This document shows positions 1 to 7,321 of a stretch of DNA of 7,687 bases, one piece after another. The position numbers and the translations under genes were made by a program. Under the pieces are notes generated by a model. The model was not told the DNA's origin. It searched no databases and saw only the letters and a program-made list of their open reading frames with translations. The stretch covers positions 1-7,687 of the forward strand of contig JAKASH010000129.1 of NCBI GenBank assembly GCA_021828225.1. Direction: 5' to 3'. Within the stretch, counting starts at the first letter, position 1. Each line of letters opens with the position of its first letter. This DNA comes from Acidobacteriota bacterium. Lineage in GTDB: Bacteria; Acidobacteriota; Terriglobia; UBA7540.

Positions 1-963
1 CGGGGTTCCATAGGCGGCGCGATGGAACTGTGCCTCGGTCGGCAACTGTTTGCCGGCCCACCGAGCGTAGGCCACGGCTTCTGCTTGGCTCACATAAACC
101 GGCCAATCGGGCGGGAGCGGCACCTCGCCGAACATCGTTCGGTAGTTCCATGACGCGTCACGCGGGACCCAGAACTTGGGATGCCGAATCCCCTCCTGCT
201 GAATCCACTCCCAGTCGGGACCGCTCCACAGGCTCCTGTTTTCGTAGCCGCCTTCGCGAAGGAACTTCAGGAATTCTCCATTTGTCACCTTATATTCGTC
301 GATCGCAAAAGCAGGAACGTCCACGGTGTGGGCTTCAAATTCGTTGTCCCATCCAAACACGGCGCTGGTCCTCGGCAGTCCCAAAGTTGCGGTTCCGGAT
401 GGGATCTCGATCATCTTCCGATCCGCTATCGGCGCAGCGGCTACGTTTGTCGACGGCTGCTTGACTTTGCGATCGAGAGGGATCTGATGCAGCATGTACG
501 CGAGCGTTTCGGCGTGCATCAGGCGATGCTCGATGGCGACGTTGAGGTAAACTTCAGCCTGAGAAAGAGAATCATCAGAAGCTGAAAGGTTTTCGCCTTC
601 GAGTTGCCGATCGAGTTCCTGGCGCGCACGATCGTTGTATTGATGGACTTCTTCGAGCGAAGGCCAGTCCGAGGGCTGGTCAGCAGGCAAACCGCCATCG
701 ACCGGATCAATCCCAAAGGCAAATAGTTTGTCGAACTCCGGATGAAACGACTTCGCGCCGAAAGCACAGTGTCCCAGGAGATTCCAATCGAAGGCCTCAA
801 GGTGACCAATGTAGAATACAATGCGATGCCGTTCCGGAATGGGGCGGTCGTAAAGCGCATCGCGCAACGGAACTTCGAAGAGCTTGTCCGTGATGGTTCG
901 CGCACTGGCGAGCCTGGCAAGAATATCCTGCAACGGGTCGTGAGCGTTTTGGGTTTCGACCAT
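1..963 (-). CDS. EgtB-like non-heme iron sulfoxide synthase (DinB_2 + formylglycine-generating-enzyme-type domain), C-terminus outside the window
   Basis: Seen: an open frame of 321 codons from the ATG at 963 to the window edge, with no stop codon, so the C-terminus is missing. The N-terminal half (about residues 10-165) looks like a DinB-type four-helix domain. It has a first histidine in GHLEAFDWN (H54) and the iron-binding signature HX3HXE in EHRLMHAETLAYML (H146, H150, E152). From about residue 183 a formylglycine-generating-enzyme/sulfatase-modifying domain begins, with FGWDNE, VTNGEFLKFL and AYARWAGKQLPTEAQF. Family knowledge: this two-domain arrangement with a three-histidine iron site is that of EgtB, OvoA and SenA. 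They join a sulfur or selenium donor to hercynine or histidine using O2, in the cytoplasm. An upstream in-frame stop at 988-990 limits the start, and AGGGG lies 10 nt before the ATG. The gene follows sucB on the same strand after 116 nt. The exact substrate cannot be assigned; ergothioneine synthesis is the default guess. No methyltransferase partner (EgtD type) is in view. Confidence 0.85.
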   Translation of the reverse strand, partial: MVETQNAHDPLQDILARLASARTITDKLFEVPLRDALYDRPIPERHRIVFYIGHLEAFDWNLLGHCAFGAKSFHPEFDKLFAFGIDPVDGGLPADQPSDWPSLEEVHQYNDRARQELDRQLEGENLSASDDSLSQAEVYLNVAIEHRLMHAETLAYMLHQIPLDRKVKQPSTNVAAAPIADRKMIEIPSGTATLGLPRTSAVFGWDNEFEAHTVDVPAFAIDEYKVTNGEFLKFLREGGYENRSLWSGPDWEWIQQEGIRHPKFWVPRDASWNYRTMFGEVPLPPDWPVYVSQAEAVAYARWAGKQLPTEAQFHRAAYGTP

Positions 964-1079
964 TTTGTTTGCGCCCCTTTTTTGGAGTTAGATGATCTTT
1001 CACCCGTTAAGTTACAATTTTAACTGCGCTTTCGAGGAGCAAGCCACGACCGCCGCTTAGCCTGTGAACCTGATGTTCT
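964..1079 (-). other. sucB / EgtB-like gene intergenic gap
   Basis: This 116-nt gap separates the sucB stop from the EgtB-like start on the same strand. I see no clear rho-independent terminator with a T tract. A short AT-rich imperfect inverted repeat (minus strand GTTAA, 9 nt, TTAAC) lies around 1005-1025. It could be part of a promoter or processing site, or chance. Whether the downstream gene is in the sucAB transcript is open. Confidence 0.4.
974..978 (-). promoter_or_regulatory. Shine-Dalgarno site of the EgtB-like gene
   Basis: Read on the minus strand, AGGGG lies 10 nt before the ATG at 963, within an A-rich leader. It supports this start, since the frame is closed by a stop at 988-990 and the ATG is the only good candidate. 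Confidence 0.6.
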
Positions 1080-2405
1080 TCAGAGAGTGAACAGCAGGCT
1101 GGCCGGGTCTTCCACCAGTTCTTTGACGCGGACCAGAAACTGCACGGCCTCCATGCCATCGACGATGCGGTGGTCATAGCTGAGAGCCACGTACATCATG
1201 GGGCGAATTTCCACCTTGCCTTCGATGGGCACAGCCCGGCTCTCGATCTTGTGAAGCCCCAGAATGCCCACCTGCGGGGGGTTGAGGATCGGAGTACTGA
1301 GCAGGGAACCGTAAACTCCTCCATTGGAAATTGTGAAAGTTCCGCCACGAAGTTCTTCCAGTGTCAGTTCGCCTTCCGAAGCTTTGCGCGCAAACTCCTT
1401 GATGCCCTTTTCGATCTCAGCAAAGCCCATTTGATCCGCGTCGCGAAGCACGGGAACCACCAGTCCTTCGGAGGCGCCGACGGCCACCCCGATGTCGTAA
1501 TAGTGCTTGAGAACCATTTCGGTTCCCTGGATCTCGGCATTCAAACGCGGGAACTGCCGCAAAGCGCCGATGCAAGCTTTGACGAAGAATGAAGCAATTC
1601 CCAGGCTGACGCCGTGCTGGCGCTTGAAGTTTTCTTTCCATCGCGCGCGCAACTGCATCACTTCCGTCATATCGACTTCGTTGAACGTCGTGAGCATCGC
1701 CGCGGAGTGCTGCGCCTCCACCAGCCGGCGTGCGATCGTCAACCTGCGACGCGACATTCGAACGCGCTCTTCCAGCCGCGGCCGTTCTCCAGGCAGTCCG
1801 GGGACAATTTGCGGCGCGGCCGACTCTTTTTGCACGGGTTGCCTGGCGGCAGGCTCCTCCCGTGGTTTGATTGCAGCCGCGGCCTCTGTCGCCTGGGCCT
1901 GAAGAAATTCCTCAACATCACGTTGCCTGATCCGACCTGCGGCATCGCTCGGTTGGACTCGAGACAAATCGACGCCATGCTCCTCGGCAATGCGCCTGGC
2001 CAGGGGTGTAACCAGCCGTTTGGGCGCGGCTCCCGGGATTTCTTCCTCAGCTTCTTCAGCAGCTACTGCGCTAGGCTCTTCCTTGATTCCAGTTTCCACG
2101 GTCTCTTCCCTTTCAGCTTCAGCAGGTTTCGGTTCACCGCCCTTTGGAGCAATTTTCTCTTCCACAGGTGCTTCTTCGATCACTCCGAGCACGTCTCCGA
2201 TCTTGACATCCTCGCCTTCTTTCCTCTCGATGCGCGCCAGGACGCCGCCGCGCTCGGCTCCCACCTCCAGGTCGACTTTCTCCGTCTCAAGTTCGACGAG
2301 GACGTCGCCCACGGCTACCCGGTCGCCTTCCGCCTTTCTCCAATTTCCAACCGTAGCTTCGACAACGGATTCACCCAGTTCGGGCACGACGATTTTGGTC
2401 GACAC
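1080..2405 (-). CDS. sucB: 2-oxoglutarate dehydrogenase E2: dihydrolipoyllysine-residue succinyltransferase
   Basis: This subunit transfers the succinyl group from the lipoyl arm to CoA, giving succinyl-CoA, and forms the core of the 2-oxoglutarate dehydrogenase complex in the cytoplasm. Seen in the 441-aa product: a biotinyl/lipoyl domain (about 2-77) with the lipoylation site ETEKVDLEV (K43); a charged Ala/Pro/Glu linker (about 78-128); a peripheral subunit-binding domain (about 130-168, [19 protein letters not shown]); a second Ala/Pro linker; and the catalytic domain (about 210-441) ending in [13 protein letters not shown], with catalytic H412 and D416. The segments [12 protein letters not shown] and [19 protein letters not shown] are typical of SucB rather than the pyruvate E2 AceF. 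I chose the GTG at 2405 because GGGAGG lies 7 nt upstream and the protein then starts directly at the lipoyl domain. A TTG at 2432 in the same frame would add nine unneeded residues. The gene overlaps the end of sucA by 35 nt, which suggests translational coupling. Confidence 0.96.
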   Translation of the reverse strand: MSTKIVVPELGESVVEATVGNWRKAEGDRVAVGDVLVELETEKVDLEVGAERGGVLARIERKEGEDVKIGDVLGVIEEAPVEEKIAPKGGEPKPAEAEREETVETGIKEEPSAVAAEEAEEEIPGAAPKRLVTPLARRIAEEHGVDLSRVQPSDAAGRIRQRDVEEFLQAQATEAAAAIKPREEPAARQPVQKESAAPQIVPGLPGERPRLEERVRMSRRRLTIARRLVEAQHSAAMLTTFNEVDMTEVMQLRARWKENFKRQHGVSLGIASFFVKACIGALRQFPRLNAEIQGTEMVLKHYYDIGVAVGASEGLVVPVLRDADQMGFAEIEKGIKEFARKASEGELTLEELRGGTFTISNGGVYGSLLSTPILNPPQVGILGLHKIESRAVPIEGKVEIRPMMYVALSYDHRIVDGMEAVQFLVRVKELVEDPASLLFTL

Positions 2406-5235
2406 GATCTTTCCTCCCTGAATTGTCCGCAACGTTTTCGACTAGAACCATATCTTCTTCGCCCTCGGCCAATCTTGGGCTGAACGCCTGATGGACAATG
2501 GCTTCCTGGTTGAGCGCATGCCGGGCGGAGGAACCCTCGGCCGGGCTGGAGCTTCGCGAACGGCCAATGTAACGGAGCCGCCAGCGATTGCGCACCAGTT
2601 CGCTGAGAATCGGCCGCACGTATTCCCACGCGCCCATGTTCTCAGGTTCTTCCTGGACCCACACAACCTCCCGGAGTTTAGGATAGCGGCCCATGACTTG
2701 GGTTAATTCGTCGAGATGAAGAGGGTAGAGCTGCTCAATCCGGCAGATGGCGATGTCCGTTGTCTTCTGACGATACTCACTCGTCACCAGATCAACATAG
2801 ATTTTGCCGCTGCAAAGGATCAATCGCCGGATTTCGTCCACACGCTGATCGGCTTCGGCGTCGTCGATGATTGCCTGCCAGCTCCCTTCGGCTAACTCGC
2901 GGGGCGATGAAGCCACCATCGGGTGGCGCAGCAGGCTCTTGGGTGTCATCACGATCAAGGGCAGGGGATCGACTTTCAGCAATGACGCTTGCCGGCGAAG
3001 CAGGTGGAAGTACTGGGCGGCGGTGGTGCAGTTTGCAACTCGAAGATTGGTCCCTGCCGCCAGTTGGAGGAATCGCTCCGGGCGCCCGCTCGAATGGTCG
3101 GGTCCCTGGCCTTCGAAACCATGCGGGAGCAACATGACCAGCGAAGGAGTCAGCCCCCATTTCGCTCTTGCCGAGACTACAAATTCATCGATCATCACCT
3201 GCGCGCCGTTCACGAAGTCGCCATACTGCGCTTCCCAGATGACGAGGCGGCTGGGTTCCTGCAAGCTGTAACCGTACTCGAATCCCACGACTGCATTTTC
3301 CGTCAGCGGGCTGTTGTGGATTTCAAACGCGGCTTTGGCCTGCGCCAGAGCCTGCAACGGGGTGTATTTCTGGCCGTTCTTGACGTCGTGAAAGACGGCG
3401 TGCCGCTGGCTGAACGTTCCCCGCTCAACGTCTTCTCCGGTTATCCGAATGGCGGTGCCGTCCTCGAGGATCGAAGCAAGCGCCAGTTCCTCGGCGGTGG
3501 ACCAGTCGACTGTCTTCGCATCTGGATCATCCAGAACTTTCGCTCGCCGGCTGCGGCCCCGTTCCAGTTTGCGATGGATGCTGAATCCCTCCGGCAATTG
3601 CAGAAGACTTTCGTTGAGCGCACGCAGCTTTTCGAGCGGCACAGCAGTCTTCGCCTGCCGAGCGGCGCCGGGAGGAGGCGGTTCAGGCGGCTCTTCAGCC
3701 AGCTTTTCAGTCGGTTTCAGTGATTCCAGGACCTGTTCAAGCTGCCCCATATATTTCTGAACAAGTTCTTCCCCTCGTGTTTCGGCTATGAGGCCGCGCT
3801 TGGCCAGGGCGGTTGCCCACTGCTCGCGCACGGTGGGATGTTTTGCGATCTTTTCATAAAGGAGCGGCTGCGTGAAGCTCGGCTCGTCGCCCTCGTTGTG
3901 CCCATAACGTCGATATCCGACCAGGTCGATAACAAAATCTTTCCCGAACTTGGCACGATAGGCAAAAGCCAGGCGCGCCACTTCAATGCACGCCAGCGGA
4001 TCGTCAGCGCTAACATGCACCAGCGGGATTTTGAAACCGCGGGCCGGTCCGCTGGCATAGAATGCGCTGCGATATTCCTCTGCCGTCGTTGTGTAACCCA
4101 GCTGGTTGTCCGCGATGATGTGGATGGTTCCTCCGGTGCTGTAGCCGGGCAGCCGGTAGAAGTTGAGGGTCTCCGCCACAACGCCCTGGCCCGAGAAGGC
4201 CGCATCGCCATGGATCAGAATCGGCAGGGTGCGCGCAGGATTGAAGACGGGCGGACCCTTCTTATCAACCACAGTCCCTGCCGCCCGCGCCATGCCCTCG
4301 GCGACGGGATTGACCGCTTCCAGGTGACTGGGATTAGGAGGCATCGTTATCACAAGGCCGACGGACTGGCCGCCTTTGATCGCGCGCCGCGCCCCCAGGT
4401 GATACTTAACGTCGCCGGTCCAGCCCAAATCTTCGCGGAAGTTTCGCGCCTGCACCGGGTCCTTGAAAATCGCCAGGATTTCCGCATAAGGTTTCTGCAG
4501 ATTGTGGGCCAGCACGTTCAGCCGCGCGCGGTGTGCCATGCCGATCAGGACATTGCGGGCGTTCGACTCCGCCGCGCCGCCGATCAGTTCGTCCAGGATC
4601 GGAATCAGCATGTCGAGGCCTTCAACCGAAAAGCGAGTCTTGCCAGGGAATGTCCTGTGCAGGAAATGCTCTAAGACTTCCACCTGCGTCAGGCGTTCAA
4701 GCAGCGCCTCGGCATCAACAGGATCGTTCGGATCGCGAAAACGGCGCGACTCAGCCGCCTCATGGAGCCATTGCCGCTCCTCCGGGTGGCGCAGATGACC
4801 ATAATCGTATCCGGTGGAAGAGCAATAAACTTTGCGCAGCGCCTGGATGACCTCAAGAGCGTTCTTCTTGCCCGCGGCAATCGGGCCAACGATCAAGGTG
4901 GCGGGAAGGCGGCGCAGATCATCTTCGCTGACGCCGTGCGACTCCGGGCGCAATGAGTAATCTCCTTGAGGTTCGCTCCCCAGCGGGTCGATCTGTGCGT
5001 CCATGTGCCCGAACTTCCGGATCGACTCCGCCAGGTTGACCGCGCCTACGATTTTGTCGATCTGCGCAGCGGGCAGCGCTTCCGCGGCAGGCTGGATGAT
5101 TGCCTCAGGGGGGCTCCAATGTTCGAAGTATGCTCGTGTGCTTGAGTCAACGGAATTGGGATCGGCTAGATATCTTTCATAAAGCTCCAGAACGTACCCT
5201 AGATTGACTCCTTGAAAATCTGTTGCTGTGTCCAT
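2371..5235 (-). CDS. sucA: 2-oxoglutarate dehydrogenase E1 component (thiamine-diphosphate dependent)
   Basis: E1 decarboxylates 2-oxoglutarate with thiamine diphosphate and passes the succinyl group to the lipoyl domain of E2. This is the rate-setting step of the complex in the TCA cycle. The product is 954 aa, close to E. coli SucA (about 933). Seen in order: the N-terminal E2-binding segment ([18 protein letters not shown], about 13-30); [20 protein letters not shown] (191-210); [11 protein letters not shown] (H235); [14 protein letters not shown] (H304); the thiamine/metal region [16 protein letters not shown] (D344) to DNQLGYTT (N377); and the C-terminal transketolase-like half with [28 protein letters not shown] (H705) and [16 protein letters not shown] (about 860-875). 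These match the active-site histidines, Asp and Asn known in the family. I chose the ATG at 5235, with AGGA 7 nt upstream. A further in-frame ATG at 5310 would add 25 Pro/Cys-rich residues unlike the family. The tail after about residue 920 is longer than usual and overlaps sucB. Confidence 0.97.
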   Translation of the reverse strand: MDTATDFQGVNLGYVLELYERYLADPNSVDSSTRAYFEHWSPPEAIIQPAAEALPAAQIDKIVGAVNLAESIRKFGHMDAQIDPLGSEPQGDYSLRPESHGVSEDDLRRLPATLIVGPIAAGKKNALEVIQALRKVYCSSTGYDYGHLRHPEERQWLHEAAESRRFRDPNDPVDAEALLERLTQVEVLEHFLHRTFPGKTRFSVEGLDMLIPILDELIGGAAESNARNVLIGMAHRARLNVLAHNLQKPYAEILAIFKDPVQARNFREDLGWTGDVKYHLGARRAIKGGQSVGLVITMPPNPSHLEAVNPVAEGMARAAGTVVDKKGPPVFNPARTLPILIHGDAAFSGQGVVAETLNFYRLPGYSTGGTIHIIADNQLGYTTTAEEYRSAFYASGPARGFKIPLVHVSADDPLACIEVARLAFAYRAKFGKDFVIDLVGYRRYGHNEGDEPSFTQPLLYEKIAKHPTVREQWATALAKRGLIAETRGEELVQKYMGQLEQVLESLKPTEKLAEEPPEPPPPGAARQAKTAVPLEKLRALNESLLQLPEGFSIHRKLERGRSRRAKVLDDPDAKTVDWSTAEELALASILEDGTAIRITGEDVERGTFSQRHAVFHDVKNGQKYTPLQALAQAKAAFEIHNSPLTENAVVGFEYGYSLQEPSRLVIWEAQYGDFVNGAQVMIDEFVVSARAKWGLTPSLVMLLPHGFEGQGPDHSSGRPERFLQLAAGTNLRVANCTTAAQYFHLLRRQASLLKVDPLPLIVMTPKSLLRHPMVASSPRELAEGSWQAIIDDAEADQRVDEIRRLILCSGKIYVDLVTSEYRQKTTDIAICRIEQLYPLHLDELTQVMGRYPKLREVVWVQEEPENMGAWEYVRPILSELVRNRWRLRYIGRSRSSSPAEGSSARHALNQEAIVHQAFSPRLAEGEEDMVLVENVADNSGRKDRVDQNRRARTG
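2413..2418 (-). promoter_or_regulatory. Shine-Dalgarno site of sucB, inside the sucA coding region
   Basis: GGGAGG on the minus strand lies 7 nt before the GTG at 2405. It decides the start of sucB and sits within the last codons of sucA, so ribosomes finishing sucA pass over it. Confidence 0.8.
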
Positions 5236-5242
5236 AATGCCA

Positions 5243-5246
5243 TCCT
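5243..5246 (-). promoter_or_regulatory. Shine-Dalgarno site of sucA
   Basis: AGGA on the minus strand lies 7 nt before the ATG at 5235. It supports this start over the in-frame ATG at 5310, which has no purine-rich site at a suitable distance. Confidence 0.6.
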
Positions 5247-5310
5247 GGCCGGCTGGCGGCCGCGGGCTCGCTTCCGTGCACGGTGTCCAGCGTTTGCAGG
5301 GAAAATGCAT

Positions 5311-5324
5311 GGGCTGGACAGCCC
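5311..5324. repeat. Small perfect hairpin in the sucA leader
   Basis: GGGCT GGAC AGCCC forms a 5-bp GC-rich stem with a 4-nt loop, about 75 nt upstream of the sucA start. It could be a leader stem-loop, but it is short enough to be chance. Confidence 0.35.
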
Positions 5325-5401
5325 TGGCTTGATAGAAATCTTTCCCCTAGAAGCGCCCCTGAATCATGCTGGCCGAACAATGATTTAGATTAACACTGCT
5401 G

Positions 5402-5441
5402 ATGACTTAGTGCCTACCTCAAGTCATACTCATCCAAGTAT
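5402..5441. promoter_or_regulatory. Candidate operator: two overlapping inverted repeats
   Basis: ATGACTT (5402-5408) and AAGTCAT (5421-5427) form a perfect 7-bp inverted repeat with a 12-nt spacer. ATACT (5426-5430) and AGTAT (5437-5441) form a second 5-bp repeat that overlaps the first arm by two bases. The pair lies about midway between the two divergent starts, where a repressor or activator of one or both genes could bind. No regulator gene is in view. The functional role is inference. Confidence 0.35.
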
Positions 5442-5540
5442 AGATGCGATTTGACGCCCAAGAGTAATCTTGCATTGCACTTCTCCGTGCGAAGGTTTAA
5501 ATTCCTTGGACTGGACTCATCATGACCAACAGTTTAATTC

Positions 5541-5546
5541 GAGGTG
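5541..5546 (+). promoter_or_regulatory. Shine-Dalgarno site of the fuconate dehydratase gene
   Basis: GAGGTG lies 7 nt before the ATG at 5554, a strong site that fixes the start. Confidence 0.75.
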
Positions 5547-5553
5547 ACGCTGA

Positions 5554-6849
5554 ATGATCATAACTGACGTTGTTGTCCGCGACATACGATTCCCGACTTC
5601 ACGGACCCTTGCAGGTTCGGACGCCATGCACACGGCGCCGGACTATTCTGCCGCCTATGTCGTGCTGAAAACGGATAGCCCGGAAGGACTGGAAGGGCAT
5701 GGCCTCACTTTCACTTGCGGTCGGGGCACAGAAGTCGTCGTGGCGGGCATCGAGGCGCTGAAGCCCTTTGTTCTGGCCCGGCGGCTGGAATCGATTACTT
5801 CCGATATGCGAGCCTTCTGGCGACAGGTGACCAGCGACGGGCAGCTCCGATGGATTGGGCCGGAAAAAGGCGTGATTCACCTTGCCACGGGCGCCTTCAT
5901 CAACGCCGTGTGGGATCTCTACGCCAAAGCAGAACGGAAGCCTTTGTGGAAGCTACTGCTGGATCTGACCCCGGAACAGCTTGTGGCAGCCATCGATTTC
6001 CGGTACATCACCGATGCTCTCACTCCGGAAGAAGCCCTGGAAATCCTGCGCAGGAATCAACCGACGCGGGCGGCGCGGGAAGCGGAAATGCTGGAGCACG
6101 GGTTCCCGGCCTACACTACCTCGGCGGCGTGGCTCGGATACACCGAGGACAAACTGCGCCAGCTTTGCCGGGACGCACTGGCGCGCGGCTGGACCCATTT
6201 CAAGATGAAGGTTGGCGCCAACATCGAAGACGACGTGCGCCGCGCAACGCTGATTCGTGAGGAGATCGGCTGGGACCGGAAACTGATGATGGACGCCAAC
6301 CAGGTGTGGGGCGTGGACGAAGCCATCGCGAATATGAAGATCCTGGCGAAGTTCAACCCCTGGTGGATTGAAGAGCCGACCAGTCCGGACGACGTGCTGG
6401 GCCACGCCCGCATCGCCAAGGCCGTTGCGCCCATCGGCGTAGCAACCGGAGAGCAGTGCCAGAACCGCGTGATCTTCAAGCAGCTTTTCCAGAGCCAGGC
6501 TATCAGCTTCTGCCAGATTGACAGTTGCCGGGTGGGCAGCGTCAATGAAATCCTGGCCATCCTGCTGATGGCCGCCAAGTTTGGAGTGCCGGTCTGCCCG
6601 CACGCCGGCGGCGTTGGCTTGTGCGAGTACGTGCAGCACCTGGCGATGTTTGACTACATTGCCGTGTCGGCGTCGCTCGATAACCGGATCCTGGAGTATG
6701 TCGATCATCTGCACGAGCACTTCATCGACCCTGTGGTGATTAAGGGCGGGCATTACATGCCGCCGGCCGCTCCGGGCTACAGCATCACGATGAAGCCGGA
6801 GTCGCTTGACCGGTACCAGTTCCCGAATGGGAGCGCCTGGCGATCCTGA
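5554..6849 (+). CDS. fucD: L-fuconate dehydratase (enolase superfamily)
   Basis: This enzyme removes water from L-fuconate to give 2-keto-3-deoxy-L-fuconate, a step of the non-phosphorylating L-fucose breakdown route in the cytoplasm. The product is 431 aa, a normal length, with the enolase-type capping domain (about 1-135) and a (beta/alpha)7-beta barrel. Seen residues: the KxK pair in HFKMKVGA (K217, K219); Mg ligands D247 (MMDANQVW), E273 (WWIEEPTSPDDVLGHA) and E300 (ATGEQCQNRVIFKQL); the Asp-His dyad D323 (CQIDSCR) and H350 (CPHAGGVGLCEYVQHL); and E381 (ILEYVDHLHEHF). From memory these fall one residue before the published positions in the Xanthomonas campestris enzyme (K220, D248, E274, E301, D324, H351, E382). 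The whole pattern, including FRYITDALTPEEALEIL and TTSAAWLGYTEDKL, also matches human ENOSF1, the same activity. The gene stands alone on the plus strand, divergent from sucA, with no other fucose gene in view. Related sugar-acid dehydratase activity cannot be excluded, but the specificity pattern is strong. Confidence 0.95.
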   Translation: MIITDVVVRDIRFPTSRTLAGSDAMHTAPDYSAAYVVLKTDSPEGLEGHGLTFTCGRGTEVVVAGIEALKPFVLARRLESITSDMRAFWRQVTSDGQLRWIGPEKGVIHLATGAFINAVWDLYAKAERKPLWKLLLDLTPEQLVAAIDFRYITDALTPEEALEILRRNQPTRAAREAEMLEHGFPAYTTSAAWLGYTEDKLRQLCRDALARGWTHFKMKVGANIEDDVRRATLIREEIGWDRKLMMDANQVWGVDEAIANMKILAKFNPWWIEEPTSPDDVLGHARIAKAVAPIGVATGEQCQNRVIFKQLFQSQAISFCQIDSCRVGSVNEILAILLMAAKFGVPVCPHAGGVGLCEYVQHLAMFDYIAVSASLDNRILEYVDHLHEHFIDPVVIKGGHYMPPAAPGYSITMKPESLDRYQFPNGSAWRS

Positions 6850-6852
6850 GGG

Positions 6853-6882
6853 GTTGGCGCGGGCGATTTCCCTCGCGCGAAC
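6853..6882 (+). terminator. Possible terminator hairpin after fucD
   Basis: GCGCGGG (6857-6863) pairs with CCCTCGCGC (6870-6878) with one bulged T. The outer GTT (6853-6855) and AAC (6880-6882) can add three pairs across a G/G mismatch. It starts four bases after the fucD stop. No T tract follows directly, so it is at best an imperfect intrinsic terminator or an mRNA-end stabiliser. Confidence 0.4.
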
Positions 6883-6927
6883 GGGGCTGTGCAAATTTTA
6901 CCCACTGTGTGCGAAGTGAACAATGAT

Positions 6928-6941
6928 TGCACGATCGTGCA
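6928..6941. repeat. Perfect 14-bp palindrome, followed by T-rich sequence
   Basis: TGCACGATCGTGCA is a perfect palindrome at the left edge of an AT-rich stretch. As RNA it folds into a 5-bp stem with a GATC loop, followed by GTTTT, so it could be a weak terminator for fucD. As DNA it could be a dimer-binding operator. Its use is inference. Confidence 0.5.
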
Positions 6942-7010
6942 GTTTTGGCAGAGAAACGATTTAGTAAGTTATGTATTATGTGTAAGTTGCAAAAAAGCAA
7001 AACAGCAGGT

Positions 7011-7036
7011 GCAAAATCCCGCCCGTCCCATTTTGC
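7011..7036. repeat. 7-bp inverted repeat with GC-rich spacer
   Basis: GCAAAAT (7011-7017) and ATTTTGC (7030-7036) are perfect inverted copies around a 12-nt C-rich spacer that cannot pair with itself. The repeat lies at the border between the AT-rich stretch (about 6890-7010) and the GC-rich mobile-element debris. It could be an element boundary or a binding site. Confidence 0.4.
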
Positions 7037-7051
7037 GGTGCCCCCAAAGAC

Positions 7052-7075
7052 ACTAGCCTAGATATAGGGCCTAGT
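7052..7075. repeat. Bulged hairpin next to the transposase remnant (REP-like or IS200-like end)
   Basis: ACTAG (7052-7056) pairs with CTAGT (7071-7075) and CCTA (7057-7060) with TAGG (7065-7068), around a GATA loop, with GC (7069-7070) bulged on one side. This gives a 9-bp stem with a two-base bulge. REP-associated transposases act on imperfect, bulged hairpins, and IS200/IS605 ends carry subterminal hairpins, so its place just beyond a transposase remnant on the minus strand is suggestive. No second copy and no GTAG guide tetranucleotide was seen. Confidence 0.4.
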
Positions 7076-7321
7076 TATGCGCCGGCGCCCCGTGGCAGCC
7101 CGACCAGGAACAAGCCCCGCGTCTTGCACACCCCGGGGGGCCTGCGCCCATTCCAGGAAGAGGCCTGCCGGTACCTTAGCCTGACAGGGAAATGCCCGGC
7201 GCGAAGCGAAAGGATGCCCGTAAAGCGCTAATGCCGGAATCTCCTCCCGCCCCAATCCCCGCGGCTGCGAGCCGTCTGACGGCCCCTTCCCAGACGCGCC
7301 ACCCGCAGATTCGAGTCCCCC
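7076..7321. other. GC-rich stretch without recognised content
   Basis: This stretch is very GC-rich and lies between the bulged hairpin and the transposase remnant. A minus-strand frame runs through it from the transposase remnant to a stop at 7058-7060, but its translation is Gly/Pro/Arg/Ala-rich and matches nothing I recognise. It lacks the catalytic tyrosine region and the C-terminal motifs expected after HFHLLIWP. It is most likely decayed or rearranged mobile-element DNA, not a gene. Confidence 0.5.

Larger units (their letters stand above)
5236..5553. other. Divergent intergenic region between sucA and the fuconate dehydratase gene
   Basis: This 318-nt region must hold the promoters of both divergent genes. 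It is clearly more AT-rich in its middle (about 5375-5450) than the flanking genes. I see inverted repeats (listed separately) and a TTGACG at 5451-5456 on the plus strand, but no matching -10 box at 16-18 nt. No convincing minus-strand promoter was found. No small gene or RNA is recognisable. Confidence 0.7.

Noticed and set aside
1614..2483. A 289-codon plus-strand open frame.
   Set aside because: It lies antisense to sucB and the sucA end, its translation has no recognisable domain, and the minus-strand genes are certain.
3838..4674. A 278-codon plus-strand open frame.
   Set aside because: It is antisense to the conserved core of sucA and is a shadow of its codon pattern.
5236..5310. An N-terminal extension of SucA from an in-frame ATG at 5310.
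   Set aside because: The 25 extra residues are Pro/Cys-rich and unlike the family, there is no ribosome site, and the ATG at 5235 has AGGA at the right distance.
5451..5479. A TTGACG -35 box for fucD.
   Set aside because: No TATAAT-like hexamer is found 16-18 nt downstream; the nearest TAATCT is only 8 nt away.
5953..6894. A 313-codon minus-strand open frame.
   Set aside because: It is antisense to the catalytic core of fucD, with no recognisable domain.
7308..7320. A tRNA T-arm-like string, GATTCGAGTCCCC, on the plus strand.
   Set aside because: The flanking bases do not form a 5-bp T stem, and I find no acceptor, D or anticodon arms around it.
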